Positions 1-6,447 of a DNA stretch of 11,820 nucleotides are shown piece by piece (within the stretch, counting starts at the first letter, position 1; every line of letters begins with the position of its first letter). Origin of the DNA: Clostridiales bacterium (lineage in GTDB: Bacteria; Bacillota; Clostridia; Christensenellales; CAG-138); assembly GCA_012511925.1 (NCBI GenBank), contig JAAZFD010000056.1:1-11820 (forward strand), read 5' to 3'. The notes beneath the pieces are model-generated. The model was given only the letters and a program-made list of their open reading frames with translations. It was not told the DNA's origin and made no database searches. The translations under genes were made by a program, and so were the position numbers.

Positions 1-1
1 G

Positions 2-1150
2 GCTATAGAGCTATATCAAGCTGTATATCCGAGCTACGATATAATAGAAAGAGATACACCAAAGCCTCTGTATAAGATTGCCGAACCAAGATTTGCGCTT
101 GTAAACGGTGTTTATACGAATTGGGAAAGGTCTGATACCGCTGTTTTGATGTTTACAGGCGATTTGATGTGTCAAGGCAGACAGCAGGAAGCCGCATATA
201 AAGACGGTGCTTACGATTTTAACGATAGCCTTTCCATAGTTAAGGATGTGTTTTCGCAAGCCGATTTGGTTGTAGGAAACTTAGAAACTATGTTAGATTC
301 TTCTGCGCCATACATGGGCGAAATGAACAATGTTGATGGCAAGCCCTTTTGCAATGCGCCTGCAACATATTTAGATGCGCTGAAATTCGCAGGCTTCGAT
401 TTGCTTGTAAATGCTAACAATCACTCTGGCGATACAGGAGTGAAAGGGATTTTTGAAACCAATTCGCACCTTGACAGATATGGCTTTATGCACACAGGTC
501 TTTTTACTTCTGAAAATGAGCAGAGGTTTTTGATTATCGATGTAAACGGAATAAAAATTGCTGTTATGGCGTATGCAACATGGTACAACGCTAAGGATTT
601 TTATTTTACCGATGCAGGGCTTGAAATCCTGCTAAACAAATACTCAAAAGAGCGTGTTGAGGCTGACGTTGAAAACGCAAAAGCAATGGGCACACAGTTC
701 ATTATTGCCTACAACCATTGGGGCAGAGAGCATACGAATGAAGTTGTAGAAAGACAGGAGCGCTACGCTCAAGAAATGGCGGATGCAGGCGTTGACTACA
801 TAATGGGTTCACACCCCCATGCATTACAAAAATATGATGTGCTTACAGCAAGCGATGGCAGAAGCGTTCCTGTTGTGTATTCGTTAGGGAATTTTGTTTC
901 TCACATGAAAAAGACGGTAAACAAGGACACTGTAATTCTTAGATTACAGCTAAAAAATGAGAACGGCAAAATAGTTATCGATGAAGAGGGCTATATTCCG
1001 TGCAGAGTTTTCGAAACCTTTTTGGGCAAGGATTATTTGGTTTTACCTGCTGTTGAGAAGTACAGCGGAGGGCATTCTTCAAAATATTTTGAGCCTGCAA
1101 AAACAAGAATTATGAATGTTATGGGCGATAAAATATCTTGCATAGAGTAA
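2..1150 (+). CDS. CapA-family metallophosphatase-like protein (5' end outside the window)
   Basis: The frame is open from the first complete codon at position 2 to TAA, giving 382 residues. The ATG at 146 lies inside the first conserved motif, so it is not the start; the gene begins upstream of the window. Visible CapA/PGA_cap motifs, in order, are FTGDLMC, VVGNLE, NANNHSGDTG, YNHWGREH, GSHPHALQ and YSLGNFVS. These carry the Asp, Asn and His residues expected to bind metals in this calcineurin-like fold. The family is named for capsule (poly-gamma-glutamate) biosynthesis protein CapA, but many Clostridia carry stand-alone members of unknown substrate, often exported or membrane-anchored. The N-terminus is missing, so a signal peptide cannot be judged. 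No capB/capC-like neighbour is visible, so a capsule role is not supported here. The family assignment is firm and the substrate is unknown. Confidence 0.88.
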   Translation, partial: AIELYQAVYPSYDIIERDTPKPLYKIAEPRFALVNGVYTNWERSDTAVLMFTGDLMCQGRQQEAAYKDGAYDFNDSLSIVKDVFSQADLVVGNLETMLDSSAPYMGEMNNVDGKPFCNAPATYLDALKFAGFDLLVNANNHSGDTGVKGIFETNSHLDRYGFMHTGLFTSENEQRFLIIDVNGIKIAVMAYATWYNAKDFYFTDAGLEILLNKYSKERVEADVENAKAMGTQFIIAYNHWGREHTNEVVERQERYAQEMADAGVDYIMGSHPHALQKYDVLTASDGRSVPVVYSLGNFVSHMKKTVNKDTVILRLQLKNENGKIVIDEEGYIPCRVFETFLGKDYLVLPAVEKYSGGHSSKYFEPAKTRIMNVMGDKISCIE

Positions 1151-1192
1151 CCATTGTTGACTTGTTCGAAGGTTAATATACAGTAATATTGA

Positions 1193-1222
1193 TTGTCAAA
1201 ACAGTATTTGATGTGCTATAAT
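1193..1222 (+). promoter_or_regulatory. Predicted promoter for comB (extended -10)
   Basis: TTGTCA at 1193-1198 and TATAAT at 1217-1222 are separated by 18 bases. A TG lies one base before the -10 (TGC then TATAAT), making it an extended -10 element. The expected start is near 1229, about 24 bases upstream of the comB ATG. It lies in the 102-base gap after the capA-like gene, so comB probably has its own transcript. Confidence 0.7.
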
Positions 1223-1252
1223 ATTTTACAGATTTACTAATTGGAGGTCGTA

Positions 1253-1966
1253 ATGCGCTTAGACGTTTACCCAAAGTTCAGCAAGCTAATAGATAGCAGG
1301 GTTTCGGGGCGAACCGTAATAGTTGTAGATGTACTGCGTTCCACTACCAGCATTATTTGGGCTGTGAAAAACGGAGCAGGCAAAATAATTCCAGCAACAG
1401 ATGCAGGCGAAGCGGCTACGATTTTCAGCAGGCTCGATTCACCCGATGTAGTTTTAGCGGGCGAGGTTGGCGGAGTGAAGCACCCCGATTTTCATATAGG
1501 CAACTCACCATTCGAATTTACCCCAGAGGTAGTTGAGAACAAAACAATCATAATAAGCACCTCAAACGGCACAAAGGTTATAAACGGTGCTAAGGGCGCA
1601 AAAAGCGTTCTGGTGGGCGCAATGATAAATATGACCGCAGTTGCAAAGAGGGCGGCAAAATGCAGCGATGATATTCTGATTATCTGCGCTGGAACAGACG
1701 ATGAGATTTCTGCCGATGACCTATGTGCAGCAGGTGCAATAATAGATGCCTTGCACAAGAATTATGACGGAGGAATCGAGCAAAGCGACATGGCTTTTGT
1801 ATGCCAGAATCTATATAAGAACTGGGAAAATGGAAACATTGATTTATCAAAAACCAAGCATTGGTCTTGCTTAGTCGAGTTGGGCTATCAGAACGATATT
1901 AAGTTTTGTTTCTCAAAGGATGTAACCGATGTTGTTCCCGAATATAACAATGGAGTAATTGAATAA
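1253..1966 (+). CDS. comB: 2-phosphosulfolactate phosphatase (ComB family)
   Basis: The 237-residue product matches the ComB family along its length: VVDVLRSTTS (residues 24-33), GEVGGVKHPDFHIGNSPFE, IISTSNGTK, and CAGT followed by ADDLCAAGAI. ComB hydrolyses (R)-2-phospho-3-sulfolactate to 3-sulfolactate in the cytoplasm. In methanogens this feeds coenzyme M synthesis; in Bacillus a homologue is linked to sulfolactate made during sporulation. No phosphosulfolactate synthase gene (comA type) lies next to it, so the pathway here is open. The frame can be extended to TTG at 1241, but that TTG overlaps the ribosome-binding site. GGAGG at 1243-1247 sits 5 bases before ATG 1253, so ATG 1253 is chosen. 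The family call is strong; the physiological substrate is inferred from the family. Confidence 0.9.
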   Translation: MRLDVYPKFSKLIDSRVSGRTVIVVDVLRSTTSIIWAVKNGAGKIIPATDAGEAATIFSRLDSPDVVLAGEVGGVKHPDFHIGNSPFEFTPEVVENKTIIISTSNGTKVINGAKGAKSVLVGAMINMTAVAKRAAKCSDDILIICAGTDDEISADDLCAAGAIIDALHKNYDGGIEQSDMAFVCQNLYKNWENGNIDLSKTKHWSCLVELGYQNDIKFCFSKDVTDVVPEYNNGVIE

Positions 1967-2017
1967 TTCCTCTTATTCAATAAATAGAGAGGGAAAAAGG
2001 CAGAGGGGAGGTTATTA

Positions 2018-2548
2018 GTGGCAGACGATGCCTTTTTAAATAAACTGTATCACGAATACTACACCTCAATTTTTTCTTACTGTGTCGCTATGTTAGAAGG
2101 CGACGAGGAAGACGCTGCCGATTGCACAAATGCGGTATTTGAGCAAGCAAAAAAGAGCATATCTACTTTAGAGAAGCATCCGAATGTTATAGGTTGGCTA
2201 AAGGTTACTGCACAGTATCGAGTAAAGCGGGCTTTACGAAAAAGGGGCAGGAAGCAAAAAAGAGAGATTTATATAGACGACGCTTCCGAGCGCTACATAT
2301 CCGCCTTGCAATATGTTCATGATTTTGAAGAAGAAAGCTACAACGAAATAGATATTGAAAAAACTAAGGATTTGATCTTGGGTAAGCTAACGCAAGACGA
2401 GTTCGAGCTTTATTCACTTCGTTTTGAGAAAAAACTTACTATTAAAGAGGTGGCAGAGGCTATTTCTTTATCGGAAAGTGCAACGAGGATGCGTTTAGTA
2501 AAGTTAGAGCTAAAAATAAAGGAGATAATATCAAGGCTTAACCTGTAA
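2018..2548 (+). CDS. RNA polymerase sigma-70 family factor, ECF type
   Basis: The 176-residue protein starts at GTG, with GGGGAGG at 2005-2011 six bases upstream. Residues 5-75 resemble sigma region 2: the YHEYYTSIFSYC start, an acidic EGDEEDAADCTNAVFEQA helix, then NVIGWLKVTAQYRVKRAL. A basic linker (RKRGRKQKRE) follows. Residues about 118-170 are region 4, a helix-turn-helix with the pattern LTIKEVAEAISLSESATRMRLVKLE. Only regions 2 and 4 are present, as in ECF sigma factors. It lies 51 bases after comB and 70 bases before a membrane protein with an anti-sigma layout, the usual pairing. No clear promoter is visible in the short gap before it. The regulon is unknown. Confidence 0.85.
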   Translation: MADDAFLNKLYHEYYTSIFSYCVAMLEGDEEDAADCTNAVFEQAKKSISTLEKHPNVIGWLKVTAQYRVKRALRKRGRKQKREIYIDDASERYISALQYVHDFEEESYNEIDIEKTKDLILGKLTQDEFELYSLRFEKKLTIKEVAEAISLSESATRMRLVKLELKIKEIISRLNL

Positions 2549-2618
2549 AAAAATATATTTTTGGAGGATTCCGCTTTTTTGGAAAATGCTGCGCTATGTA
2601 GTTAGGGAGATTGAGAAA

Positions 2619-3446
2619 ATGCGATTTTTTGGGGGAAAACTGAATAAGGTTCATTCAAAAAAACGTCGAAATGGCGATTTGAACCGCTTGATTAGTTCAT
2701 GTGAAGAAATTTACTGGAACGAGTTAAGCAATGATGACAGCAAGCGTGATGTCGCTCTTATGTCTGAATGTTTGGATACCATCTCTTATGCGCAAGCTTT
2801 ATTGAACGGGGGGGCTAGGCGCATATCGGCAAAGCAACCCTGCGTACATTCATTTGCACGCAGGGTGCTGGCTTTTTCCTTAGCCATAATTGCTTTTTTA
2901 GCAATATCTACGGGTGTTGCATACGCTGTGGGTATAGATGTTTGGAAAACAATAATATCGGGGCGATTAGGCTATATCGATTATTCCGGTAAAAGCAATC
3001 CCAACAATACTCCGGACCATTTTGTGTTTCCGACCAACGAATCTACTGAATATAAGAAGTATGAAAGCATAGAAAAGGCTTGTGAAGAGCTAAGAATAAA
3101 TCCTAAAATTTTTCGCTTGACAAAGTATGGATATTATGTACATAATATATTAGGTGCAAGCGGTAGTGCAAATATTTCGCTTTCAATAGATTACAATAAC
3201 GATAGCGGAAACTATTTTTACTACACATACAATATGTTCCCAAGCGCAGATACGGCATTTGTGTTAACAGCTGAAAATAAGGTAGGCGAATACGAAACCA
3301 TAATTATTGACGGCTACGAACACATAGTTACACACAACGATGGGGAAGTTGCGGTTATATGGAACATTGAAAACTCCGTTTATCATATTATAACAGATAT
3401 TGAAGGAGAAGAATTGTTAGAGCTTTTGCACAAGCTCTACGAATAA
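2619..3446 (+). CDS. Probable membrane-anchored anti-sigma protein with DUF4367-like C-terminal domain
   Basis: From ATG 2619 the product has 275 residues. There is a charged cytoplasmic N-terminus of about 80 residues, one transmembrane helix at about 83-104 (VLAFSLAIIAFLAISTGVAY), and an extracytoplasmic domain. The C-terminal part (IDGYEHIVTHNDGEVAVIW, then a YHIITD-like strand and a final helix EELLELLHKL) resembles the DUF4367 domain found behind ECF sigma factors in Clostridia. No zinc-binding HxxxCxxC motif of the classic ZAS domain is seen. Start choice: AGGGAGA at 2604-2610 sits 8 bases before ATG 2619. The in-frame ATG at 2586 adds 11 residues, but its nearest GGAGG (2563-2567) is 18 bases away. 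Position directly after the sigma gene and the topology suggest that it restrains that sigma factor; this is inference. Confidence 0.7.
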   Translation: MRFFGGKLNKVHSKKRRNGDLNRLISSCEEIYWNELSNDDSKRDVALMSECLDTISYAQALLNGGARRISAKQPCVHSFARRVLAFSLAIIAFLAISTGVAYAVGIDVWKTIISGRLGYIDYSGKSNPNNTPDHFVFPTNESTEYKKYESIEKACEELRINPKIFRLTKYGYYVHNILGASGSANISLSIDYNNDSGNYFYYTYNMFPSADTAFVLTAENKVGEYETIIIDGYEHIVTHNDGEVAVIWNIENSVYHIITDIEGEELLELLHKLYE

Positions 3447-3470
3447 TAGCTAAATAAGGAGGATGCGGTA

Positions 3471-4115
3471 ATGAAACTGGCTAGAAGAACAACAGCTCTT
3501 GTTATAGCAACATTGAGCTTAGTGGTGATGCTCTTGCCAATCAGCACATCGCTCGCAGGTAGAAGCGCTTCAAAAGCTATTACACCCTCAATTGCTAACG
3601 ATAGCATTCTTAATTTTGGAAATGCAGAGCAGCAGATTATCGATTCAGATTTTAAATACGATGAGTTTCCCGACATAGCTAACGAATTTGCAAGGCTTAG
3701 GCTTTCTATGTATTCTTCATCCTATTCAAGCATATGCACATGGAATGGCCCTGAATTTATACCACATGATATGAAGTCGCCGCAGATGCAAACGATTTTG
3801 CGCTCGGCTATGCTATCTATAAACAGTTTTGGTCCCGGCAAGATTAGCGTTAATGCTTCTATACTATCTCGCCGCCCTGTTTACAAGATGGGCTTATCAT
3901 CACTAAAGCTGCAATACTATTGCGGCGGCAGGTGGATGACGGTTTTCGGGCTTGGCAACAGCTATGTGTATAACTCCGAATCATATTATTATTCAACTAT
4001 AAGGTCGAATATGCTATCGCGCGGTTATTATAGGGTATCTGCTACTTTTTCCTTTACAGAAAGCAATGTAACAGCGACAATGACGCGCACAACTGCGAAT
4101 ATTAGGTGCAGGTAA
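3471..4115 (+). CDS. Secreted protein of unknown function, in an ECF sigma operon
   Basis: The 214-residue protein starts at ATG with GGAGG at 3458-3462, 8 bases upstream and 24 bases after the anti-sigma-like gene. The N-terminus is a clear Sec signal peptide: KLARR, a hydrophobic core at residues 8-24, and a likely cleavage after SLA (residue 29). The mature part has no further membrane helix. It is rich in Ser, Tyr and Arg, with strand-like stretches near the C-terminus (LKLQYYCGGRWMTVFGLG and RVSATFSFTES) and three cysteines (in SICTW, YYCGG and NIRCR) that could pair after export. I cannot assign a family with confidence. Position suggests that it is either a target of the sigma factor or part of the signal it senses. 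Confidence 0.75.
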   Translation: MKLARRTTALVIATLSLVVMLLPISTSLAGRSASKAITPSIANDSILNFGNAEQQIIDSDFKYDEFPDIANEFARLRLSMYSSSYSSICTWNGPEFIPHDMKSPQMQTILRSAMLSINSFGPGKISVNASILSRRPVYKMGLSSLKLQYYCGGRWMTVFGLGNSYVYNSESYYYSTIRSNMLSRGYYRVSATFSFTESNVTATMTRTTANIRCR

Positions 4116-4119
4116 GAGT

Positions 4120-4156
4120 TATCGATATCGTAAATACTATCGATATATAGTTTTTG
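4120..4156 (+). terminator. Possible weak terminator after the sigma operon
   Basis: TATCGATA at 4120-4127 and a second copy at 4138-4145 are self-complementary and can form an 8-bp stem with a 10-base loop. TTTTT at 4151-4155 and another T-run at 4160-4165 follow. The stem is AT-rich and the T-run starts 5 bases after it, so this is a weak candidate. Confidence 0.3.
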
Positions 4157-4198
4157 CGATTTTTTCCCATTGAAACAAATAAATATTAGGGGGGGATA

Positions 4199-4240
4199 AT
4201 GGCAGACTTCTTGTTTGCCATTAAAACTGTGCTTTTGTAA
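4199..4240 (+). CDS. Candidate 13-residue small ORF behind a G7 tract
   Basis: ATG at 4199 opens a frame of 13 codons (MADFLFAIKTVLL) ending in TAA. Seven consecutive G at 4189-4195 lie 3 bases upstream and could serve as a close, G-rich ribosome-binding site. The peptide is mostly hydrophobic. The support is only the site and the start codon; the length is so short that chance is a real explanation. It could be a leader peptide, a free micropeptide or nothing. Confidence 0.25.
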   Translation: MADFLFAIKTVLL

Positions 4241-4437
4241 GCAAAAGACTGTCGATAAACCCAATAGGGTATTAAAACCGTTGTCAAACCAAAAAAACGA
4301 TATTAGTGGGGCGGCACCTATGTGTGCGCCCGCCAACATTTCACTGTTATTTAGAAATTCCTTTGGATTGTTTTTTGCAAGCCAACAAAAAGAATATCAT
4401 GCTCTCTTAAAAAGCTAAATCTGACCATATTATTTCC

Positions 4438-4518
4438 AAAAAAACGAAAGAGTCCTTGAAAACCGGGAGATGGGGGCTCTATCGCCGGGGGGGCGAGGCG
4501 GATTTTCATAAGGACTCT
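4438..4518 (-). ncRNA. Predicted small RNA with two CCCCC loops
   Basis: Read on the - strand, a TTGACA-17-TAGAAT promoter predicts a start at about 4518, exactly at the first base of a long inverted repeat. AGAGTCCTT (4518-4510) pairs with AAGGACTCT (4457-4449). The stem continues, after small bulges, with GAAAA/TTTTC and CCG/CGG. Inside are two hairpins. One has stem TCGCC/GGCGA and a loop of five C; the other is a short GAG/CTC hairpin whose loop also begins with five C. After the closing stem the RNA reads TTCG and then seven T (4444-4438), a plausible intrinsic terminator, giving about 81 nt. No start codon with a frame is apparent. C-rich unpaired motifs are the known targeting element of several Firmicute small RNAs that pair with Shine-Dalgarno sequences. 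I do not recognise this one as a named family. Confidence 0.68.
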
Positions 4519-4523
4519 ACTAC

Positions 4524-4552
4524 ATTCTATTGTACAAAATTGGTTTTGTCAA
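4524..4552 (-). promoter_or_regulatory. Promoter of the - strand small RNA
   Basis: On the - strand TTGACA (4552-4547) and TAGAAT (4529-4524) are separated by 17 bases. The -35 is a perfect consensus and the -10 differs from TATAAT at one base. It points away from the adenosyltransferase-like gene and towards the hairpin region. No - strand protein gene follows, which supports a non-coding transcript. Confidence 0.75.
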
Positions 4553-4617
4553 CGCTTTATTGTAAAAAATACTTAATGTTTGGGTTATTTCTTAAATTTC
4601 CCTAAAAAATAAAGGGG

Positions 4618-4646
4618 TTGCAGGCTATTCCAAACTGTGCTAAGGT
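4618..4646 (+). promoter_or_regulatory. Predicted promoter for the adenosyltransferase-like gene
   Basis: TTGCAG (4618-4623), 17 bases, then TAAGGT (4641-4646), preceded by TG one base upstream (extended -10). The expected start is about 20 bases before the ATG at 4674. It is divergent from the small-RNA promoter at 4524-4552, about 65 bases away, so the two could share regulation. Confidence 0.5.
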
Positions 4647-4673
4647 AGATAAATCAAAATTTAGGAGTAAAAT

Positions 4674-5189
4674 ATGCGTGATTCGACTTTTACGGAATTA
4701 TATAGAAACGAGTTTGTAAGAAAAGACGACCCGAAAATTGAGTTTCGAGGAAGGCTTGATTCTACGATTGCAAGTGCTGCCTATTGCTCTAGTCTATTTC
4801 TTGCAGAAAAAAACATTGAGTTTTCGGAATATGTGGCACAGGTTACGAAGGCGCTTATGGAAGTGATGCGAGCGGATATTGTGGGCGGTGTTCCAAGGAT
4901 AGCCAACATTATGGGTGAAGATATGGATAAGTTACACGAGATGTCGCACAACCCGCAAAAGTATTTCAAAAAGGGACATTTTGTGCCTGCGCCAGATAGC
5001 GGAGTTGCATTGGCGTACTTGAATGTTCTAAGAACCCATGTGCGTGAATGCGAAAGGGCATATATACGTGTAAATGCAGATTTGGAGGCTATGAGCGAAG
5101 TGTTTGTTAGCATTTCGCTTGCATTGAACAGAATTTCTTCCGCTGTGTATGTGCTTATGTGCAAGTATGCGAGCGAAAACGGTATATAA
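4674..5189 (+). CDS. Cobalamin (corrinoid) adenosyltransferase-like protein
   Basis: The 171-residue protein starts at ATG with AGGAG at 4663-4667, 6 bases upstream. The helical pattern and spaced motifs resemble the EutT/PduO-type ATP:corrinoid adenosyltransferases: EFRGRLDSTIASAAYCSSL (residues 23-41), then GHFVPAPDSGVALAYLNVLR (101-120), and THVRECERAYI (121-131) with the Arg/Glu pairs expected near the ATP site. Such enzymes transfer the adenosyl group of ATP to cob(I)alamin, making coenzyme B12 in the cytoplasm. No ethanolamine, propanediol or B12 gene is near, and the gene has its own promoter. The similarity is recognised by motif pattern only, so a divergent or non-catalytic relative is possible. 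Confidence 0.5.
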   Translation: MRDSTFTELYRNEFVRKDDPKIEFRGRLDSTIASAAYCSSLFLAEKNIEFSEYVAQVTKALMEVMRADIVGGVPRIANIMGEDMDKLHEMSHNPQKYFKKGHFVPAPDSGVALAYLNVLRTHVRECERAYIRVNADLEAMSEVFVSISLALNRISSAVYVLMCKYASENGI

Positions 5190-5211
5190 TAAAAAAATCT
5201 TTAAAAATCGC

Positions 5212-5240
5212 TTGCATAGAATTTGTCAGCATGTTATAAT
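5212..5240 (+). promoter_or_regulatory. Predicted rpsT promoter
   Basis: TTGCAT (5212-5217), 17 bases, TATAAT (5235-5240), with TG one base before the -10 (extended -10). The predicted start near 5247 leaves a leader of about 30 bases before the rpsT TTG, ending in the AGGGGGTGA ribosome-binding site. Confidence 0.75.
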
Positions 5241-5261
5241 TGCCAACGTTGATAAAAAAAT

Positions 5262-5270
5262 AGGGGGTGA
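5262..5270 (+). promoter_or_regulatory. rpsT ribosome-binding site that favours the TTG start
   Basis: AGGGGGTGA matches the anti-Shine-Dalgarno complement AGGAGGTGA at all but one base. The last G of GGGGG is only 3 bases from ATG 5271 but 9 bases from TTG 5277. The normal protein start (MANIK) also falls at the TTG. Confidence 0.7.
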
Positions 5271-5276
5271 ATGATT

Positions 5277-5537
5277 TTGGCAAATATTAAATCCGCAATT
5301 AAGCGTATTCAGATTTCAAGGAAGAAGAATCTGCGCAACCGCATGCTCGTTTCTTCAATGCGTACTGCTATTAAAAAGGTTAATGTTGCTAACGATACAG
5401 GCGAAAAAGATGTGTTGAACGCTGCTTACATCGCCGCTGTTAGTAAAACAGATAAAGCCGCTGCTAAGGGCGCTATTCATAAGAATGCTGCGAACAGAAA
5501 AAAAGCTCAATTAGCAAGAATGTTGAACGCTCAATAA
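5277..5537 (+). CDS. rpsT: 30S ribosomal protein S20
   Basis: The product from TTG 5277 is 86 residues: MANIKSAIKRIQISRKKNLR, then a basic helical body with SSMRTAIKKV and KGAIHKNAANRKKAQLARML. This is typical of S20 in sequence, length and very basic composition. S20 binds 16S rRNA early in 30S assembly. The frame can be opened at ATG 5271, which would add MI in front of LANIK. Family N-terminus and ribosome-binding spacing both favour the TTG. In E. coli rpsT also starts at UUG, and that weak start is part of S20 autoregulation, so the same may hold here (inference). It is monocistronic by layout: its own promoter lies before it and a long non-coding stretch after it. Confidence 0.95.
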   Translation: MANIKSAIKRIQISRKKNLRNRMLVSSMRTAIKKVNVANDTGEKDVLNAAYIAAVSKTDKAAAKGAIHKNAANRKKAQLARMLNAQ

Positions 5538-5559
5538 TTTATTTACCTTAACTTACAGC

Positions 5560-5586
5560 GTCCCCATAGGCAATGCTGTGGGGGCG
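5560..5586 (+). terminator. GC-rich hairpin after rpsT, probable 3' end
   Basis: CGTCCCCA and TGGGGGCG form an 8-bp stem with one G-T pair and a loop of about 12 bases, some 25 bases after the rpsT stop. A proper T-run is absent (TATAGTTGTAGG follows). It may be a terminator with a poor tail or a stabilising 3' structure. Confidence 0.4.
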
Positions 5587-5811
5587 TATAGTTGTAGGTA
5601 TAAAAATAGTTCTTGCCAGTCTATATCGATTTCAAAATCATTATTGGTATAATTAGGCTTTTTACGAATAATATTAACAATTAAGTGCATACTTATTTTA
5701 TTGCGGTTTATGCACAGTGTTCTTGGCTAGAAAAGAATAAAGTTCGTATAATTATTCACTTTTCGACAAACTTCGTGCAACAATATAATGTTTTGAAACG
5801 CAAAAAAACGG

Positions 5812-5840
5812 TTGACATACCAAATCAATGGGTATAAAAT
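5812..5840 (+). promoter_or_regulatory. Predicted rho promoter
   Basis: TTGACA (5812-5817), 17 bases, TAAAAT (5835-5840). The predicted start near 5847 gives an untranslated leader of about 170 bases before the rho ATG at 6019. Long rho leaders are known sites of Rho autoregulation in other bacteria; whether that happens here cannot be seen. Confidence 0.65.
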
Positions 5841-6018
5841 AAATATGATGTTATTAGGTTTGTGATGAATTGGCTACTAATTGGAGAGTATTATTGAAAA
5901 TCAATTGCGTATCTCTCATACGCTGTTATTGTACTTGAAAGAAACACTTGGTTTTGAATGCGATTAACCAATTTGCACAAAAAATAAAATAAAAAAATCA
6001 ATAAAGTAGGTAATTTTT

Positions 6019-6447
6019 ATGACAAGAGAAATCTTAGAAGAAAAAAGTTTGATGGACCTTCGAGAGATTGCAAAGGCGCAGGGTGTTAAATCAATCACCA
6101 AGTTCCGCAAATCGGAACTTATCGACATCATAATGGCAGGCGGCGTTGTAAGCCACAAGTCATCACAAAGTTCAGATTATGAGGAAGATGTGCAAGAACC
6201 AACTCAAGACGCTCCGAAATCTTACTCACAACATCAAAGCGGAATGTATGGTGATTCGTTAAGACCGCCAGCAGTTTCACAGATGGACCAGCACACACGC
6301 CCACAAAGGCAATACCCCATGCAGCAGCAGAATTATCAGTCTAATTACCAGAATCGCAACAACTATCAGCGAGATGGTTATCAGCGCAGGGATTCGAATT
6401 ATCAGCAACCGTATAAAAAGCCCTATCGTCAAGACGGTAATTATTAG
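6019..6447 (+). CDS. Rho N-terminal fragment (product if the TAG terminates)
   Basis: This is the 142-residue protein expected under the standard code: the Rho_N domain followed by the first part of the Q/N/Y-rich linker, ending [16 protein letters not shown]. It has no RNA-binding core and no ATPase, so it cannot act as Rho. It is listed separately because a conventional annotation would show it as its own gene; biologically it is the start of the gene that runs to 7833. Confidence 0.6.
   Translation: MTREILEEKSLMDLREIAKAQGVKSITKFRKSELIDIIMAGGVVSHKSSQSSDYEEDVQEPTQDAPKSYSQHQSGMYGDSLRPPAVSQMDQHTRPQRQYPMQQQNYQSNYQNRNNYQRDGYQRRDSNYQQPYKKPYRQDGNY

Larger units (their letters stand above)
4116..4437. 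other. Non-coding stretch with small hairpins and no supported full-size gene
   Basis: No convincing gene of normal size is present; a 67-codon open frame at 4215-4418 lacks a ribosome-binding site and family features. Besides the TATCGATA pair and the 13-codon ORF, small inverted repeats are visible. CTTTTG/CAAAAG pairs around 4232-4247 with loop TAAG, and ACCC/GGGT pairs around AATA near 4260. A GC-rich hairpin at about 4310-4333 pairs GGGC-G-GCAC with GTGCGCCC. The sequence reads as untranslated DNA between two transcription units. Confidence 0.5.
5538..6018. other. 480-base non-coding stretch between rpsT and rho
   Basis: After the post-rpsT hairpin the stretch is AT-rich, with no supported gene on either strand. 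It holds a perfect 7-bp inverted repeat, GTGCATA (5685-5691) and TATGCAC (5709-5715), with a 17-base spacer. Two -10-like TATAAT hexamers (5648-5653 and 5784-5789) lie here; only the second has a weak -35 (TTCGAC, 16 bases upstream). The good TTGACA promoter at 5812-5840 then gives rho a leader of about 170 bases. Within that leader a 14-codon frame from TTG 5894 (MKINCVSLIRCYCT) follows GGAGAG at 5883-5888, but support is thin. Confidence 0.5.

Noticed and set aside
4310..4333. - strand terminator at the GC-rich hairpin
   Set aside because: The run of T on the - strand begins about 9 bases after the stem, and no - strand gene leads into it.
4215..4418. 67-codon open frame
   Set aside because: There is no ribosome-binding site and no recognisable features; its composition looks like non-coding DNA.
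5541..5800. 6S RNA or another known structured RNA between rpsT and rho
   Set aside because: No long bulged hairpin or familiar conserved motif is visible; only isolated short stems are seen.
5894..5938. 14-codon leader peptide before rho from TTG 5894
   Set aside because: A GGAGAG precedes it at a usable distance, but the start is a rare codon, and neither the peptide nor nearby structure suggests attenuation. It is kept only as a remark in the non-coding entry.
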